From: Cytophagia bacterium
GTDB lineage: Bacteria > Bacteroidota > Bacteroidia > Cytophagales > Spirosomataceae
Reading direction: 5' to 3'
Assembly (NCBI GenBank): GCA_004293645.1
Contig: REAB01000071.1
Coordinates: forward strand, 1 to 64,000
DNA length: 64,000 nt
This document shows positions 23,688-31,164 of this stretch, in pieces. A model generated the notes under the pieces. The model had not been told where the DNA came from, searched no databases, and saw nothing but the letters and a program-made list of their open reading frames with translations. The translations under genes and the position numbers were made by a program. Every line of letters starts with the position of its first letter. The first letter of the stretch is position 1.

Positions 23688-24158
23688 ATGCAATCGTTAG
23701 ATGCCCTCAATCAAGTAGCCGAATTTCACCGCACGTTCAAACACCCCATTTTGCCTTCGCCCCAAGTACCTGCGCCCGAGCGTTCTGCCCTGCGGGTGTC
23801 GCTGTTGGCCGAAGAACTCAAAGAACTCGAAGAAGCCATTGCCCAAAACGACTTAGTAGAAATAGCTGACGCGCTCTGCGACTTGCAGTATGTGTTGGCG
23901 GGCGCAGTACTCGAATTTGGCCTGGGCGAGTCGTTCGGGGAGTTGTTTAACGAAGTGCAACGCTCCAACATGAGCAAAGCCTGCAACACCGAAGCCGAAG
24001 CCGAAGCTACCGTGGCCCACTACAACGCCAAAGGCACCGAATGTTATTTTAAAGCAGACAACGGCAAATACTTGGTTTATCGCACTGCCGACAACAAAAC
24101 CCTCAAATCGGTGTTTTATTCGCCCGCCAACTTAGCGGGAATATTGACCCAAAAATAG
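23688..24158 (+). CDS. All-alpha NTP pyrophosphohydrolase (HisE/MazG-like)
   Basis: 156 residues. Metal-binding acidic motifs of the all-alpha NTP-PPase fold are visible: LLAEELKELEEAIAQND (ExxE helix) and EIADALCDLQYVLAGAV (ExxD helix), then the RSNMSKACNTEAEA segment of this subfamily. These enzymes cleave nucleoside triphosphates to monophosphates and pyrophosphate, usually for pool cleaning. The C-terminal ~45 residues form a YFKADNGKYLVYRTADNKTL strand pair. The start was chosen because the promoter box lies between it and the next upstream candidate. Confidence 0.85.
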   Translation: MQSLDALNQVAEFHRTFKHPILPSPQVPAPERSALRVSLLAEELKELEEAIAQNDLVEIADALCDLQYVLAGAVLEFGLGESFGELFNEVQRSNMSKACNTEAEAEATVAHYNAKGTECYFKADNGKYLVYRTADNKTLKSVFYSPANLAGILTQK

Positions 24159-24255
24159 GGCAGTAAAGAAAAGTGGTTTGTTGTTTTTTTACAAAAAACT
24201 ATCCTTTAGGTTGAATCACAAAACCACTTTCTTGTACGTACATAACCAAAAAACA

Positions 24256-24284
24256 CTAAACCCACGCCGAGGCGTGGGTTTGGT
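24256..24284. terminator. Bidirectional terminator
   Basis: Stem aacccacgcc (24259-24268) / ggcgtgggtt (24271-24280) with a 2-nt gap and A/T flanks. It separates two convergent genes. Confidence 0.7.
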
Positions 24285-24309
24285 GCAACAAGCCAATATA
24301 TTCGCTGAT

Positions 24310-25101
24310 TTACAGCTTATTGTCGGCTTTCAAATAAGTTTTGTTACCGTTTGAGTTGATGTAATACTGTCCGCCGCGTGGCCCTTCGTAAATGGTACGG
24401 CCTTTGTCATCTTTACCCATCGCTTTGTCAGCGCCAGCCACTTTGGTACGGGTAGAGGGAGCGGCTTCGGGGCTATTGTCGTTTTTGTTCGACTTAAAAG
24501 TCGTTGCTTTCTTTTCGGTTTTTTCTTCTTTTTCTTTCTTTGGTTTCTCGCTTACGCGGTCGGCTACTTTTTCTTGCTTGGTTTTTTTGTCAGTTTTTTC
24601 TTCGTCTTTCTTTACTTTTTTATCGGCTTTGTCGGCTTTTTCTTCGTCCTTTTCTTTCTTGGTTTTTTTGTCAGCTTTTTCTTCGTCTTTTTCTTTCTTG
24701 GTTTTTTTGTCGGCTTTTTCTTCGTCTTTCTTTACTTTTTTATCGGCTTTGTCAGCTTTTTCTTCGTCTTTTTCTTTCTTGGTTTTTTTGTCGGCTTTTT
24801 CTTCGTCTTTCTTTACTTTTTTATCGGCTTTGTCGGCTTTTTCTTCGTCCTTTTCTTTCTTGGTTTTTTTGTCAGCTTTTTCCTTTTTGTCGTCCTTGTC
24901 TTCTTTCACTTTTTTGGCGGCATCTTTCTCGGCCTTTTTGGCTGCCTTGGCGGCATCTTTTTCAGCTTTCTTGGCTGCTTTGTCGGCATCGTCGGCTTTG
25001 GCTTTTTTCTCTTTTTTGGGTTGGGCTTCTTGTTGAGCAACGGCCTCAAACCAGATGCCAGCACTCAAAAATGCTACGAGTAGAATGAATACTTTTTTCA
25101 T
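24310..25101 (-). CDS. Exported Lys/Glu/Asp-rich repeat protein with a C-terminal PBCV-type basic adaptor motif
   Basis: 263 residues. An N-terminal signal peptide (MKKVFILLVAFLSAGIWFEA, cleavage near VAQ-Q) leads into an Ala/Lys-rich segment, then residues ~75-178 are a tandem of two units, KADKKTKKEKDEE (A) and KADKADKKVKKDEE (B), in the order A-B-A-B-A-A-B-A'. The last ~30 residues, RTIYEGPRGGQYYINSNGN-KTYL, match the short 'GPRGG.YY.N..G.KTY' motif seen in phycodnavirus basic adaptor proteins and many bacterial surface proteins. The highly charged helix may be a flexible spacer in the periplasm or wall. Repeat number may vary by slippage. Function unknown. Confidence 0.8.
   Translation of the reverse strand: MKKVFILLVAFLSAGIWFEAVAQQEAQPKKEKKAKADDADKAAKKAEKDAAKAAKKAEKDAAKKVKEDKDDKKEKADKKTKKEKDEEKADKADKKVKKDEEKADKKTKKEKDEEKADKADKKVKKDEEKADKKTKKEKDEEKADKKTKKEKDEEKADKADKKVKKDEEKTDKKTKQEKVADRVSEKPKKEKEEKTEKKATTFKSNKNDNSPEAAPSTRTKVAGADKAMGKDDKGRTIYEGPRGGQYYINSNGNKTYLKADNKL
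24568..24880. repeat. Tandem coding repeat (39-42 bp units)
   Basis: The DNA behind the A/B units of the Lys-rich protein; units are near-identical at the base level (ttttttgtcggctttttctt and variants), alternating 39 and 42 bp. Recent duplication is likely. Confidence 0.85.
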
Positions 25102-25129
25102 TGTTTTTTAGAATAGTTTTGATTTTCGA

Positions 25130-25137
25130 TAACTTTG
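25130..25137 (+). promoter_or_regulatory. -7 box for the hydroxyacid dehydrogenase gene
   Basis: TAACTTTG fits TAnnTTTG; 73 nt before the ATG at 25211. Confidence 0.5.
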
Positions 25138-25210
25138 ACTCAAATAACGACAAAATGTAACAATAAAAGACAATAAATTGCTGGTTTGTTTCAATTTTTT
25201 TCAAAAAACA

Positions 25211-26146
25211 ATGAAAATTGTATTTCTTGATTCTCGTACGCTGGGAGAAACGCCCAATCTTAACCAACTCAACGCACTGGGAGAAGTGGTTTTTTACTCA
25301 GATACCCAAACAAGCCAAGTGCAAGAGCGCATCAGCACAGCAGAAGTGGTAATTACCAATAAGGTAAAAATAACCCACGACACAATGGCCACTTGCCCTC
25401 AATTGCAGCTCATTTGCGTGGCCGCCACGGGCACCAACAACGTAGATTTGGCAGCAGCGGCCAAGCTGGGTATTGCCGTAAAAAACGTAAAGGGCTACTC
25501 AACCGATAGCGTGGCACAGCTCACTTTTACACTTTTGTTGGCCATTCTCAACTCGCCCGTCTATTACGACCGCTACGTCAAATCGGGAATGTATTCGCAG
25601 GAAACCATTTTTACGCACCTCGGCAGGCCATTTTGGGAACTGCGCGGCAAGCGGTTTGGCATTGTGGGGCTGGGCGAAATTGGCCGACAAGTAGCCACAA
25701 TAGCCGATGCTTTTGGGGCAAAAGTAGTTTATTTTTCGGCTTCGGGTGTATCGCAAAATGTTGGTTATCAAAGACTTGACTTGCCTGAATTTATAAAAAC
25801 CTGTGATATTATTTCGATTCATGCGCCACTAAACAACCAAACCGACGGACTGCTTAACTACGCGCAATTGTGCCAAATGAAACCATCGGCAGTTTTGCTC
25901 AATACCAGTCGCGGGGGCATTGTGGTTGAGGCCGATTTGGCCCGCGCCCTCAACGAAAACCGCATTGCAGCGGCGGGGATTGACGTATTTACGCAAGAAC
26001 CCATTGCCGCCAATCACCCTTATTTAAACCTTCAAAATCCTGACAAACTCCTGCTAGCTCCGCACGTGGGCTGGTCGAGCATAGAAGCGCGTATCAGGCT
26101 CATGGACGGCGTTTTTGAGAATATTCGTCAATTTATCAATTCTTAA
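25211..26146 (+). CDS. D-2-hydroxyacid dehydrogenase (glycerate dehydrogenase-like)
   Basis: 311 residues from ATG 25211. Seen: VAATGTNNVDLAAAAKLGIAV (catalytic domain), NAD-binding FGIVGLGEIGRQVATIADAF, LNTSRGGIVVEADLARAL with the active-site Arg region, GIDVFTQEPI with the Glu, and LLAPHVGWSS with the catalytic His (His followed by VGW as in HprA-type enzymes). The family reduces hydroxypyruvate or other 2-oxoacids with NADH. Exact substrate cannot be given. An XRE regulator gene follows after a short gap. Confidence 0.92.
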   Translation: MKIVFLDSRTLGETPNLNQLNALGEVVFYSDTQTSQVQERISTAEVVITNKVKITHDTMATCPQLQLICVAATGTNNVDLAAAAKLGIAVKNVKGYSTDSVAQLTFTLLLAILNSPVYYDRYVKSGMYSQETIFTHLGRPFWELRGKRFGIVGLGEIGRQVATIADAFGAKVVYFSASGVSQNVGYQRLDLPEFIKTCDIISIHAPLNNQTDGLLNYAQLCQMKPSAVLLNTSRGGIVVEADLARALNENRIAAAGIDVFTQEPIAANHPYLNLQNPDKLLLAPHVGWSSIEARIRLMDGVFENIRQFINS

Positions 26147-26169
26147 ATTCTAATAATCAAGTGATACTG

Positions 26170-26565
26170 ATGAATAAAGCAAGAAAAGTGCGCCTTAATT
26201 TTGTTGATGATTTGCGGCAAGAAACCTCGCCTCAAATGAGCGAACAAATAACAAAGCGAATGCAATTAGCGGCTCAAATTGACGACGCGCTGCGTCAGCG
26301 TGGACTCACAAATCAGGAGTTTGCTTTTATGATGGGCAAGAAGCCGTCGGAAGTAACGCGGTGGTTGAGTGGTACGCATAATTTTACAACCGAAACGCTT
26401 TGGGAAATAGAACGAGTCCTGAAAATTCAAATTTTGACCAGCTCACCTCTTAAAGAATTGGTTTTGGAAGAGCAGGAAGATTTGAAAAATTTTGTGGTTA
26501 ATGAAGTACAAAAAGCATTGACCAAATACCTCAATCGCAAAAATAGAGTATCCATTATTTCCTAA
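26170..26565 (+). CDS. XRE-family helix-turn-helix protein (HigA-like)
   Basis: 131 residues from ATG 26170; an in-frame GTG at 26161 would add three. The HTH spans ALRQRGLTNQEFAFMMGKKP to VTRWLSGTHNFTTETLWEIE and continues RVLKIQIL, typical of Cro/C1-type proteins and close to antitoxins of the HigA type. N- and C-terminal extensions are charged helices. No toxin gene is next to it: the flanks are a dehydrogenase and purN. It may be an orphan antitoxin or a local regulator. Confidence 0.85.
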   Translation: MNKARKVRLNFVDDLRQETSPQMSEQITKRMQLAAQIDDALRQRGLTNQEFAFMMGKKPSEVTRWLSGTHNFTTETLWEIERVLKIQILTSSPLKELVLEEQEDLKNFVVNEVQKALTKYLNRKNRVSIIS

Positions 26566-26572
26566 TTTTAAC

Positions 26573-27139
26573 GTGCAAAAAATCGCCATTTTCGCTTCTG
26601 GTTCTGGCTCAAATGCCGAACAAATTGCCACTTATTTTGCCAATAGCACAACGGTAGAAATAGCCTTGATTTTGTCGAACAATCCGCAGGCAGGAGTCAT
26701 TGCGCGGGCGCGGCAGCTGCAAATTCCCGTGGTTTTGTTTGACAAAAAAACTTTTTACAACACTTCTAAAATAACTCAAATACTTCAAAATGAACAAATT
26801 AACCTTGTTGTATTGGCGGGTTTTATGATGCTCATTCCCGAAGCATTGGTACGGGCGTTTCCCAACAAAATAATCAATATTCACCCCGCACTATTGCCCA
26901 AATTTGGCGGACAAGGAATGTACGGGCATTTTGTACACGAGGCCGTGGTAGCCGCCCAAGAAAGCGAGTCGGGCGTTACGATTCATTTTGTAAACGAGCA
27001 TTACGACGAAGGGACAATTATTTTCCAAGCTACTTGCCCCATTTTACCAGCCGATACGCCAGCCGATGTAGCCCAAAAAGTGCAAGCGTTAGAACACAAA
27101 CATTACCCCGCAATTATTGCCAAAGTATTAAATTCTTGA
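26573..27139 (+). CDS. purN: Phosphoribosylglycinamide formyltransferase
   Basis: 188 residues; GTG start at 26573, 7 nt after the XRE gene. It transfers a formyl group from 10-formyl-THF to GAR in purine synthesis. Seen: IAIFASGSGSNAEQIATYF (phosphate loop), LAGFMMLIPEALV, the catalytic NIHPALLPKFGGQGMYG (Asn, His) and HYDEGTIIFQ with the catalytic Asp. All key residues are present. Length matches the family. It is followed after 1 nt by a small transporter gene. Confidence 0.95.
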   Translation: MQKIAIFASGSGSNAEQIATYFANSTTVEIALILSNNPQAGVIARARQLQIPVVLFDKKTFYNTSKITQILQNEQINLVVLAGFMMLIPEALVRAFPNKIINIHPALLPKFGGQGMYGHFVHEAVVAAQESESGVTIHFVNEHYDEGTIIFQATCPILPADTPADVAQKVQALEHKHYPAIIAKVLNS

Positions 27140-27140
27140 T

Positions 27141-27590
27141 ATGCCTTTACTCCTCTATTTTTTGCTTGCGCTGCTTTGTGGGGCAGTTTTTCCTGTTCAA
27201 GCCGCGCTCAATGGCCGAATGTCGAAGCTCATAGGACACCCCATTTGGGCGGCTTTTTTGTCTTTTTTGACGGGTATCATCGCGTTGCTGATAGCTACCC
27301 AAACCACCAAAGTGCCTATTAGTCAAGTAATTGCATCGGCCAAAACTGCACCTTGGCATTTGTGGTTGGGTGGACTTTTGGGTGCTTATTACGTGAGCAC
27401 AGTTATTGTCATTATGCCACGTTTGGGCGTTGCGCTCACGTTTGGTTTGGTCATTGCGGGGCAAATGTCCGTATCGTTACTTTTAGACCATTTTGGCTGG
27501 CTGGGCGTTCCAATTAAACCCATTTCGTGGGGAAAAATCACGGGTGCGTTGCTCTTGATTGCGGGTGTAGTTGTAATTCGCAAGTTTTAA
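27141..27590 (+). CDS. DMT-type small membrane protein (YdcZ/DUF606 family)
   Basis: 149 residues with five hydrophobic segments (PLLLYFLLALLCGAVFPVQA, HPIWAAFLSFLTGIIALLIA, WHLWLGGLLGAYYVSTVIVI, LTFGLVIAGQMSVSLLLD, GALLLIAGVVVI). The opening GAVFPVQAALNGRMSKLIGH and the LGAYYVSTVIVIMPRLGVA region are the DUF606/YdcZ signature. It belongs to the drug/metabolite transporter superfamily and is half-sized, so it should dimerise. Substrate unknown. It lies 1 nt after purN. Confidence 0.88.
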   Translation: MPLLLYFLLALLCGAVFPVQAALNGRMSKLIGHPIWAAFLSFLTGIIALLIATQTTKVPISQVIASAKTAPWHLWLGGLLGAYYVSTVIVIMPRLGVALTFGLVIAGQMSVSLLLDHFGWLGVPIKPISWGKITGALLLIAGVVVIRKF

Positions 27591-27593
27591 GCC

Positions 27594-27630
27594 CACAAAA
27601 AGCCAATTTCATTTTGAAATCAGCTTTTTG
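27594..27630 (+). terminator. Terminator after the purN unit
   Basis: Stem caaaaagc / gctttttg with an inner aatttca / tgaaat pairing. It ends just before the thioesterase promoter. Confidence 0.6.
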
Positions 27631-27657
27631 CTCACAGCTTATTGATTGAAAATTTGG

Positions 27658-27665
27658 TATCTTTG
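27658..27665 (+). promoter_or_regulatory. -7 box for the thioesterase gene
   Basis: TATCTTTG fits TAnnTTTG; 29 nt before the ATG at 27695. Confidence 0.65.
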
Positions 27666-27694
27666 CGCCCCGTTTACAAAAACCTGCAAAAAAG

Positions 27695-28150
27695 ATGGAA
27701 TCAAACATTGAAAGCAATCCACGCCTTGATTTTTTTCGTTCACAAATTGGTAGTTCGTTGAGCCAAAGCTTGTCGCCGATGGGCCGCTGGTTAGATGGCA
27801 AATTAACCGCCGTAACCAACCATTCAATGACGGTGGAGATGCTCGTGCGCGAAGAAATGAGCAACCCCATGGGAACCCTGCACGGGGGAGCAGCGGCAGC
27901 CATCATGGACGATACCGTGGGAGCGATGGTTTTTGCGTTGGGCCGCGAGTTTGCATATACATCGGTCAATCTCAACTGCGATTTTTTGAATGTTGCCCGC
28001 ATTGGCGACCTCCTCAGTGTACAAGCGCAGGTAATTAGAGCGGGCAAAAACGTGATTCACTGCGAATGTCGAATACTGCACCAAGACGGCAAAATTGTGG
28101 CCAAGTGCAGCACCAACATGATTCAGACGGGCGTTAAACTGCCTTTTTAA
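27695..28150 (+). CDS. PaaI-type hotdog-fold thioesterase
   Basis: 151 residues. Seen: NPMGTLHGGAAAAIMDDTVGAMV, the HGG...D motif of PaaI/YbgC-like acyl-CoA thioesterases, then SVNLNCDFLNVARIGDLLSV and VIHCECRILHQDGKIVAKCS strands of the hotdog fold. It hydrolyses acyl-CoA esters in the cytoplasm; the acyl group is not predictable. It has its own promoter. The convergent acyl-CoA dehydrogenase gene lies across a repeat-filled gap, so a shared role in acyl-CoA metabolism is possible but not shown. Confidence 0.88.
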   Translation: MESNIESNPRLDFFRSQIGSSLSQSLSPMGRWLDGKLTAVTNHSMTVEMLVREEMSNPMGTLHGGAAAAIMDDTVGAMVFALGREFAYTSVNLNCDFLNVARIGDLLSVQAQVIRAGKNVIHCECRILHQDGKIVAKCSTNMIQTGVKLPF

Positions 28151-28167
28151 CGCCGCTCATTCATACA

Positions 28168-28392
28168 TAAGTACTTACTTGTAATTGTTTGTAATTATAG
28201 TAATTTTTTGTAATTGTCTGTTTATCAATTTATTACTACCAAATTACCCTTTATTACAAATCAAACCGTCGCAGCGGCGAACCGCCTATTTCTGCCCAAC
28301 TACTTATTATTATTGGTCGGCTGATTTAATACGCTCAATAAAAGCATCTTAAGTAAGAGTTGTGCCACCAATTAAATATGCGCAACTACTTA
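28168..28392 (-). repeat. Dispersed MITE-like repeat, copy B (two modules)
   Basis: Read on the minus strand: module 2 (28392-28307) starts TAAGTAGTTGCGCATATTTA, contains a long inverted repeat around ggtggcacaact, and is joined at 28306 to module 1, which starts TAAGTAGTTGGGCAGAAATA and runs through the AT-rich body to GTACTTA at 28168. It fills the gap between two convergent genes, 18 bp beyond the thioesterase stop. Confidence 0.85.
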
Positions 28393-28432
28393 TTCCCATT
28401 TTGGGCATCGCTACTGTCTCAGCAACAACCAT

Positions 28433-28466
28433 AAAAAAAGCCGACTCCAAGATGGAATCGGCTTTC
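28433..28466 (-). terminator. Terminator of the acyl-CoA dehydrogenase gene
   Basis: On the minus strand, agccgattcca / tggagtcggct stem (one G-T pair) with a 4-nt loop, followed by a run of T. Confidence 0.85.
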
Positions 28467-28503
28467 TGCTCAAAATTTAGTTGTTGATTGAAATTTAATA
28501 TTT

Positions 28504-30303
28504 TTAGAATACAAACTTATTTTCCTCAATCATTGCGTCGGCAATGCGGCGGCGGGCGTTTTTGGTGTTCATGGGTTCAATTTTTGTAAAACGCTTCAAG
28601 CCCATCAGCATCACGCGCAGCTCGTCGCCCTCGGCAAACGACGTAATGGCCGTGCGTCCCGCGCTGTTGGCTTTGTCCACGGCTTCGTGCAAATAGCAAA
28701 GCGCCATGTCTTTTTGCAAAGCACAGGCCGCTTCGCCGCGCACGCCAATTAGTTTCTCAACGCGCAGCAGCACCGATTCGGCCACGTAAACCTCGATGGC
28801 TATGTCGGCCACGTTCATCAATATTTCTTGCTCTTCCGAAAGTTTCATCATAAACTTCTGCACGCCCGCTCCCGCTATCATCAACGCCGCTTTTTTGAGG
28901 TTTTTGATGACTATTTTCTCGGCGGCAAACAACTCATCGCTGCCGTCCATGTTGAAATCGGGAATAGACATAATTTCTTTGCCCACAGCCAATGCTGGCC
29001 CCATGATGTCCAATTCGCCTTTCATGGCGCGTTTGAGGAGCATATCTACCGTCAAAAGGCGGTTTATTTCGTTCGTTCCTTCAAACAAACGGTTGATGCG
29101 GGCATCGCGGTAAGCGCGGTCCATGGGCGCATCGGCCGAGAAACCCATACCGCCATACACTTGCACACCTTCGTCGGCCACGTAATCGAGTACTTCTGAG
29201 GCGTGTACCTTCATCATGGCGCACTCAATGGCAAATTGTTCCAATGCCTTCAATTTGGCGGCGGCGTCGGTCATGCCTTGTTCTTTGTGGTCTTCGATGA
29301 GGTCGTCAATATTTTGACCAGCGCGGTAAGAAGCCGACTCAGAAGCATAGATTTTGATGGCCATTTCGGCCAATTTGTGCTTGATGGCCCCAAAATTGGC
29401 GATGGCCGTGCCAAATTGCTTGCGCTCGTTGGCGTATTTCACAGCCTGCTCGGCCACTTGTTTGGCCCCACCCAATGTGGCCGCCGCCAACTTAATGCGA
29501 CCAATGTTCAAAACATTGACCGCAATCTTAAAGCCATTTCCGCGCTCCGAGAGCATATTTTCGACGGGAACTTGGCAATCGTTAAAAAATACTTGGCGCG
29601 TGTCCGAGCCTTTGATGCCCATTTTCTTTTCGGGTTCGTTCATCGTAATGCCCCCAAAAGTTTTCTCGACAATAAAAGCGGTGAGGTTTTTGTCGTTTTC
29701 AATTTTGGCAAACACAATAAACAAATCGGCAAAGCCGCCGTTGGTTATCCACATCTTTTGGCCGTTAATGACGTAGTGCTTTCCGTCTTCGGTCAGTGCG
29801 GCTTTGGTTTTGGCCGAATTGGCATCTGAACCTGAATCAGGTTCGGTGAGGCAATAAGCAGCTTTCCACTCGCCCGAAGCCAATTTGGACAAATAACGGC
29901 TTTTGAGGTCGTCGTTGCCGTAATACAAGATGGGCAATGTGCCAATGCCCGTGTGCGCCGACAACGCCACCGAAAACGAATTGCCCGCGCCAGTAGCCTC
30001 GGCCACCAGCATTGACGTGTTAAAATTCATGCCAAAACCACCGTATTCTTCGGGAACGGCCGTGCCAAGTAAGCCGAGCGCGCCCGCTTTATCCATCAAC
30101 GACGACATGAGCGCGGGGCTTTTGGCTTGGTCTATTTCGTCCAAACGTGGCCACACTTCGGCCATCAAAAAATCGCGGCACGACTGCGCAATCATCTGCT
30201 GCTCTTCGGTAAACTCTTCAGGAATAAACACCTGCGAAGCCTCGGTTTCTTTGATTAAAAATTCGCCTCCTTTGATAGAAGCACGGTTTTGGGTGGCAAT
30301 CAT
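28504..30303 (-). CDS. Acyl-CoA dehydrogenase (599-residue form)
   Basis: The first ~400 residues are a standard FAD acyl-CoA dehydrogenase, oxidising acyl-CoA to enoyl-CoA in fatty-acid breakdown. Seen: CLTEPDSGSDANSAKT and MWITNGGFAD (FAD/substrate loops), ERKQFGTAIANFGAIKHKLA, VQVYGGMGFSADAPMDRAYR and RLFEGTNEINRLL, whose Glu is in the position of the catalytic base. A ~190-residue helical C-terminal extension follows, as in the larger long-chain types. The promoter region carries two identical palindromic operators, pointing to repression by a TetR/FadR-type protein. Electron-transfer partners are not in the window. Confidence 0.95.
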   Translation of the reverse strand: MIATQNRASIKGGEFLIKETEASQVFIPEEFTEEQQMIAQSCRDFLMAEVWPRLDEIDQAKSPALMSSLMDKAGALGLLGTAVPEEYGGFGMNFNTSMLVAEATGAGNSFSVALSAHTGIGTLPILYYGNDDLKSRYLSKLASGEWKAAYCLTEPDSGSDANSAKTKAALTEDGKHYVINGQKMWITNGGFADLFIVFAKIENDKNLTAFIVEKTFGGITMNEPEKKMGIKGSDTRQVFFNDCQVPVENMLSERGNGFKIAVNVLNIGRIKLAAATLGGAKQVAEQAVKYANERKQFGTAIANFGAIKHKLAEMAIKIYASESASYRAGQNIDDLIEDHKEQGMTDAAAKLKALEQFAIECAMMKVHASEVLDYVADEGVQVYGGMGFSADAPMDRAYRDARINRLFEGTNEINRLLTVDMLLKRAMKGELDIMGPALAVGKEIMSIPDFNMDGSDELFAAEKIVIKNLKKAALMIAGAGVQKFMMKLSEEQEILMNVADIAIEVYVAESVLLRVEKLIGVRGEAACALQKDMALCYLHEAVDKANSAGRTAITSFAEGDELRVMLMGLKRFTKIEPMNTKNARRRIADAMIEENKFVF

Positions 30304-30345
30304 GTCTGTATATTGGTTATAAGTGAATCAATTTTTTTGCTTTAT

Positions 30346-30363
30346 TAGTATGCACGCATACTA
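30346..30363. promoter_or_regulatory. Palindromic operator 1
   Basis: tagtatgcacgcatacta: arms TAGTATGC/GCATACTA around a 2-bp centre. It lies ~14 nt downstream of the predicted -7 box of the acyl-CoA dehydrogenase gene, at or after its transcription start. Confidence 0.8.
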
Positions 30364-30376
30364 TTTTAAAGGCCAG

Positions 30377-30384
30377 CAAAATTA
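30377..30384 (-). promoter_or_regulatory. -7 box for the acyl-CoA dehydrogenase gene
   Basis: On the minus strand TAATTTTG fits TAnnTTTG. It sits between the two operators. Confidence 0.6.
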
Positions 30385-30396
30385 AGATTCTAATTA

Positions 30397-30416
30397 ATAG
30401 TATGCAAGCATACTAT
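30397..30416. promoter_or_regulatory. Palindromic operator 2
   Basis: atagtatgcaagcatactat: same core AGTATGC-nn-GCATACT as operator 1, centre to centre 52 bp (about five helix turns). It covers the -33 region of the leftward promoter and lies about 25-45 nt upstream of the rightward -7 box (30441-30448), so one repressor could control both directions. Confidence 0.82.
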
Positions 30417-30440
30417 TAATTTTTTTATTTGTATAATAGC

Positions 30441-30448
30441 TATCTTTG
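30441..30448 (+). promoter_or_regulatory. -7 box for the rightward small gene
   Basis: TATCTTTG fits TAnnTTTG; 18 nt before the ATG at 30467, with an AGGA ribosome site between. Confidence 0.6.
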
Positions 30449-30466
30449 TAAAAAAAAGGAACGAAC

Positions 30467-30637
30467 ATGGAAGCAATCGAAAAAACCGAAGAACTGATTC
30501 GCCAAGAAAGGGCGGTTGTTTGGGCTAAGCGGCTGTTAGAAAGCAAACGCGAATTAGAAAAAAAAATGGAGTTTGACTATCAAAATAGCCCCAAAATTAG
30601 GGCAATAGTCAAAAAACTTAATACGTCAATACCTTAA
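30467..30637 (+). CDS. Small basic helical protein, 56 residues
   Basis: A short frame with a purine-rich ribosome site (aaaggaacgaac) and a promoter. The protein (MEAIEKTEELIRQERAVVWA start, then KRLLESKRELEKKMEF) should be one or two charged helices. The next gene follows after 5 nt, so they form a unit divergent from the acyl-CoA dehydrogenase and possibly share operator 2. I do not recognise a family. Confidence 0.6.
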   Translation: MEAIEKTEELIRQERAVVWAKRLLESKRELEKKMEFDYQNSPKIRAIVKKLNTSIP

Positions 30638-30642
30638 ATAAA

Positions 30643-31155
30643 ATGCCACTATCACAGCATTACGAGTTTTATTCTTCAACTGAGGATTATATTTATTACT
30701 TTTTTAAAACAAGCAATGGTGTAATTTATGAGGTCAGTTTTAAACCAACGCCTTATTTGTTCGATTCAAGGTTTCCTTTTGCAGAGCAAGTGTATGAATC
30801 AGTAATCAAGGTAGCAGAAAGCCCCCCTCAAGTCCCCATTCCACTTGACATAAAGGTAAAAAAAACGATTGCCCAAATCTTCTATGATTTTTTTTCTGAT
30901 AAAGAACGAGTTATAATATACATCTGCGATACCGCCGACTCACGACACCGCGCTCGTTTTCGTAAGTTCAGTTCTTGGTTTGAAGAATTTAAATTGAATC
31001 AATTTGTAACGGTGAATACTTCCATTTCGGACCCACTCCATCCATTACAACTGGTTTATCTCAATGCCCTCATTTTACATCGTAATAACCCTCATTTTGT
31101 TGAAATTATTGACGCATTCCGTAAAGTAACGGGAGGCTACTCCGAAGAAAAATAA
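30643..31155 (+). CDS. Hypothetical protein, possibly DUF6169-like
   Basis: 170 residues. A strand-rich N-terminal half (YEFYSSTEDYIYYFFKTSNG, VIYEVSFKPTPYLF) is followed by VKKTIAQIFYDFFSDKERVIIYICDTADSRHRARFRKFSSWF and a C-terminal FVEIIDAFRKVTGGYSEEK helix. The IYICDT-x-D-x-R-H-RxRxRKF pattern recalls proteins labelled DUF6169 in Bacteroidota, from memory only. A+T-rich and with short intergenic distances to the small gene before and gatB after. No function can be given. Confidence 0.6.
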   Translation: MPLSQHYEFYSSTEDYIYYFFKTSNGVIYEVSFKPTPYLFDSRFPFAEQVYESVIKVAESPPQVPIPLDIKVKKTIAQIFYDFFSDKERVIIYICDTADSRHRARFRKFSSWFEEFKLNQFVTVNTSISDPLHPLQLVYLNALILHRNNPHFVEIIDAFRKVTGGYSEEK

Positions 31156-31164
31156 CCCCAAAAC

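Noticed and set aside
24392-25088. Long open frames on the + strand opposite the Lys-rich protein (Phe/Leu/Ser-rich, resembling membrane proteins)
   Set aside because: They are the complement of a Lys/Glu/Asp codon repeat, lack ribosome sites and have no independent signals; the minus-strand gene has a signal peptide and a recognisable C-terminal motif.
26170-27139. XRE gene plus neighbour as a toxin-antitoxin pair
   Set aside because: The neighbours are a dehydrogenase and purN with intact enzyme motifs; no toxin candidate is present.
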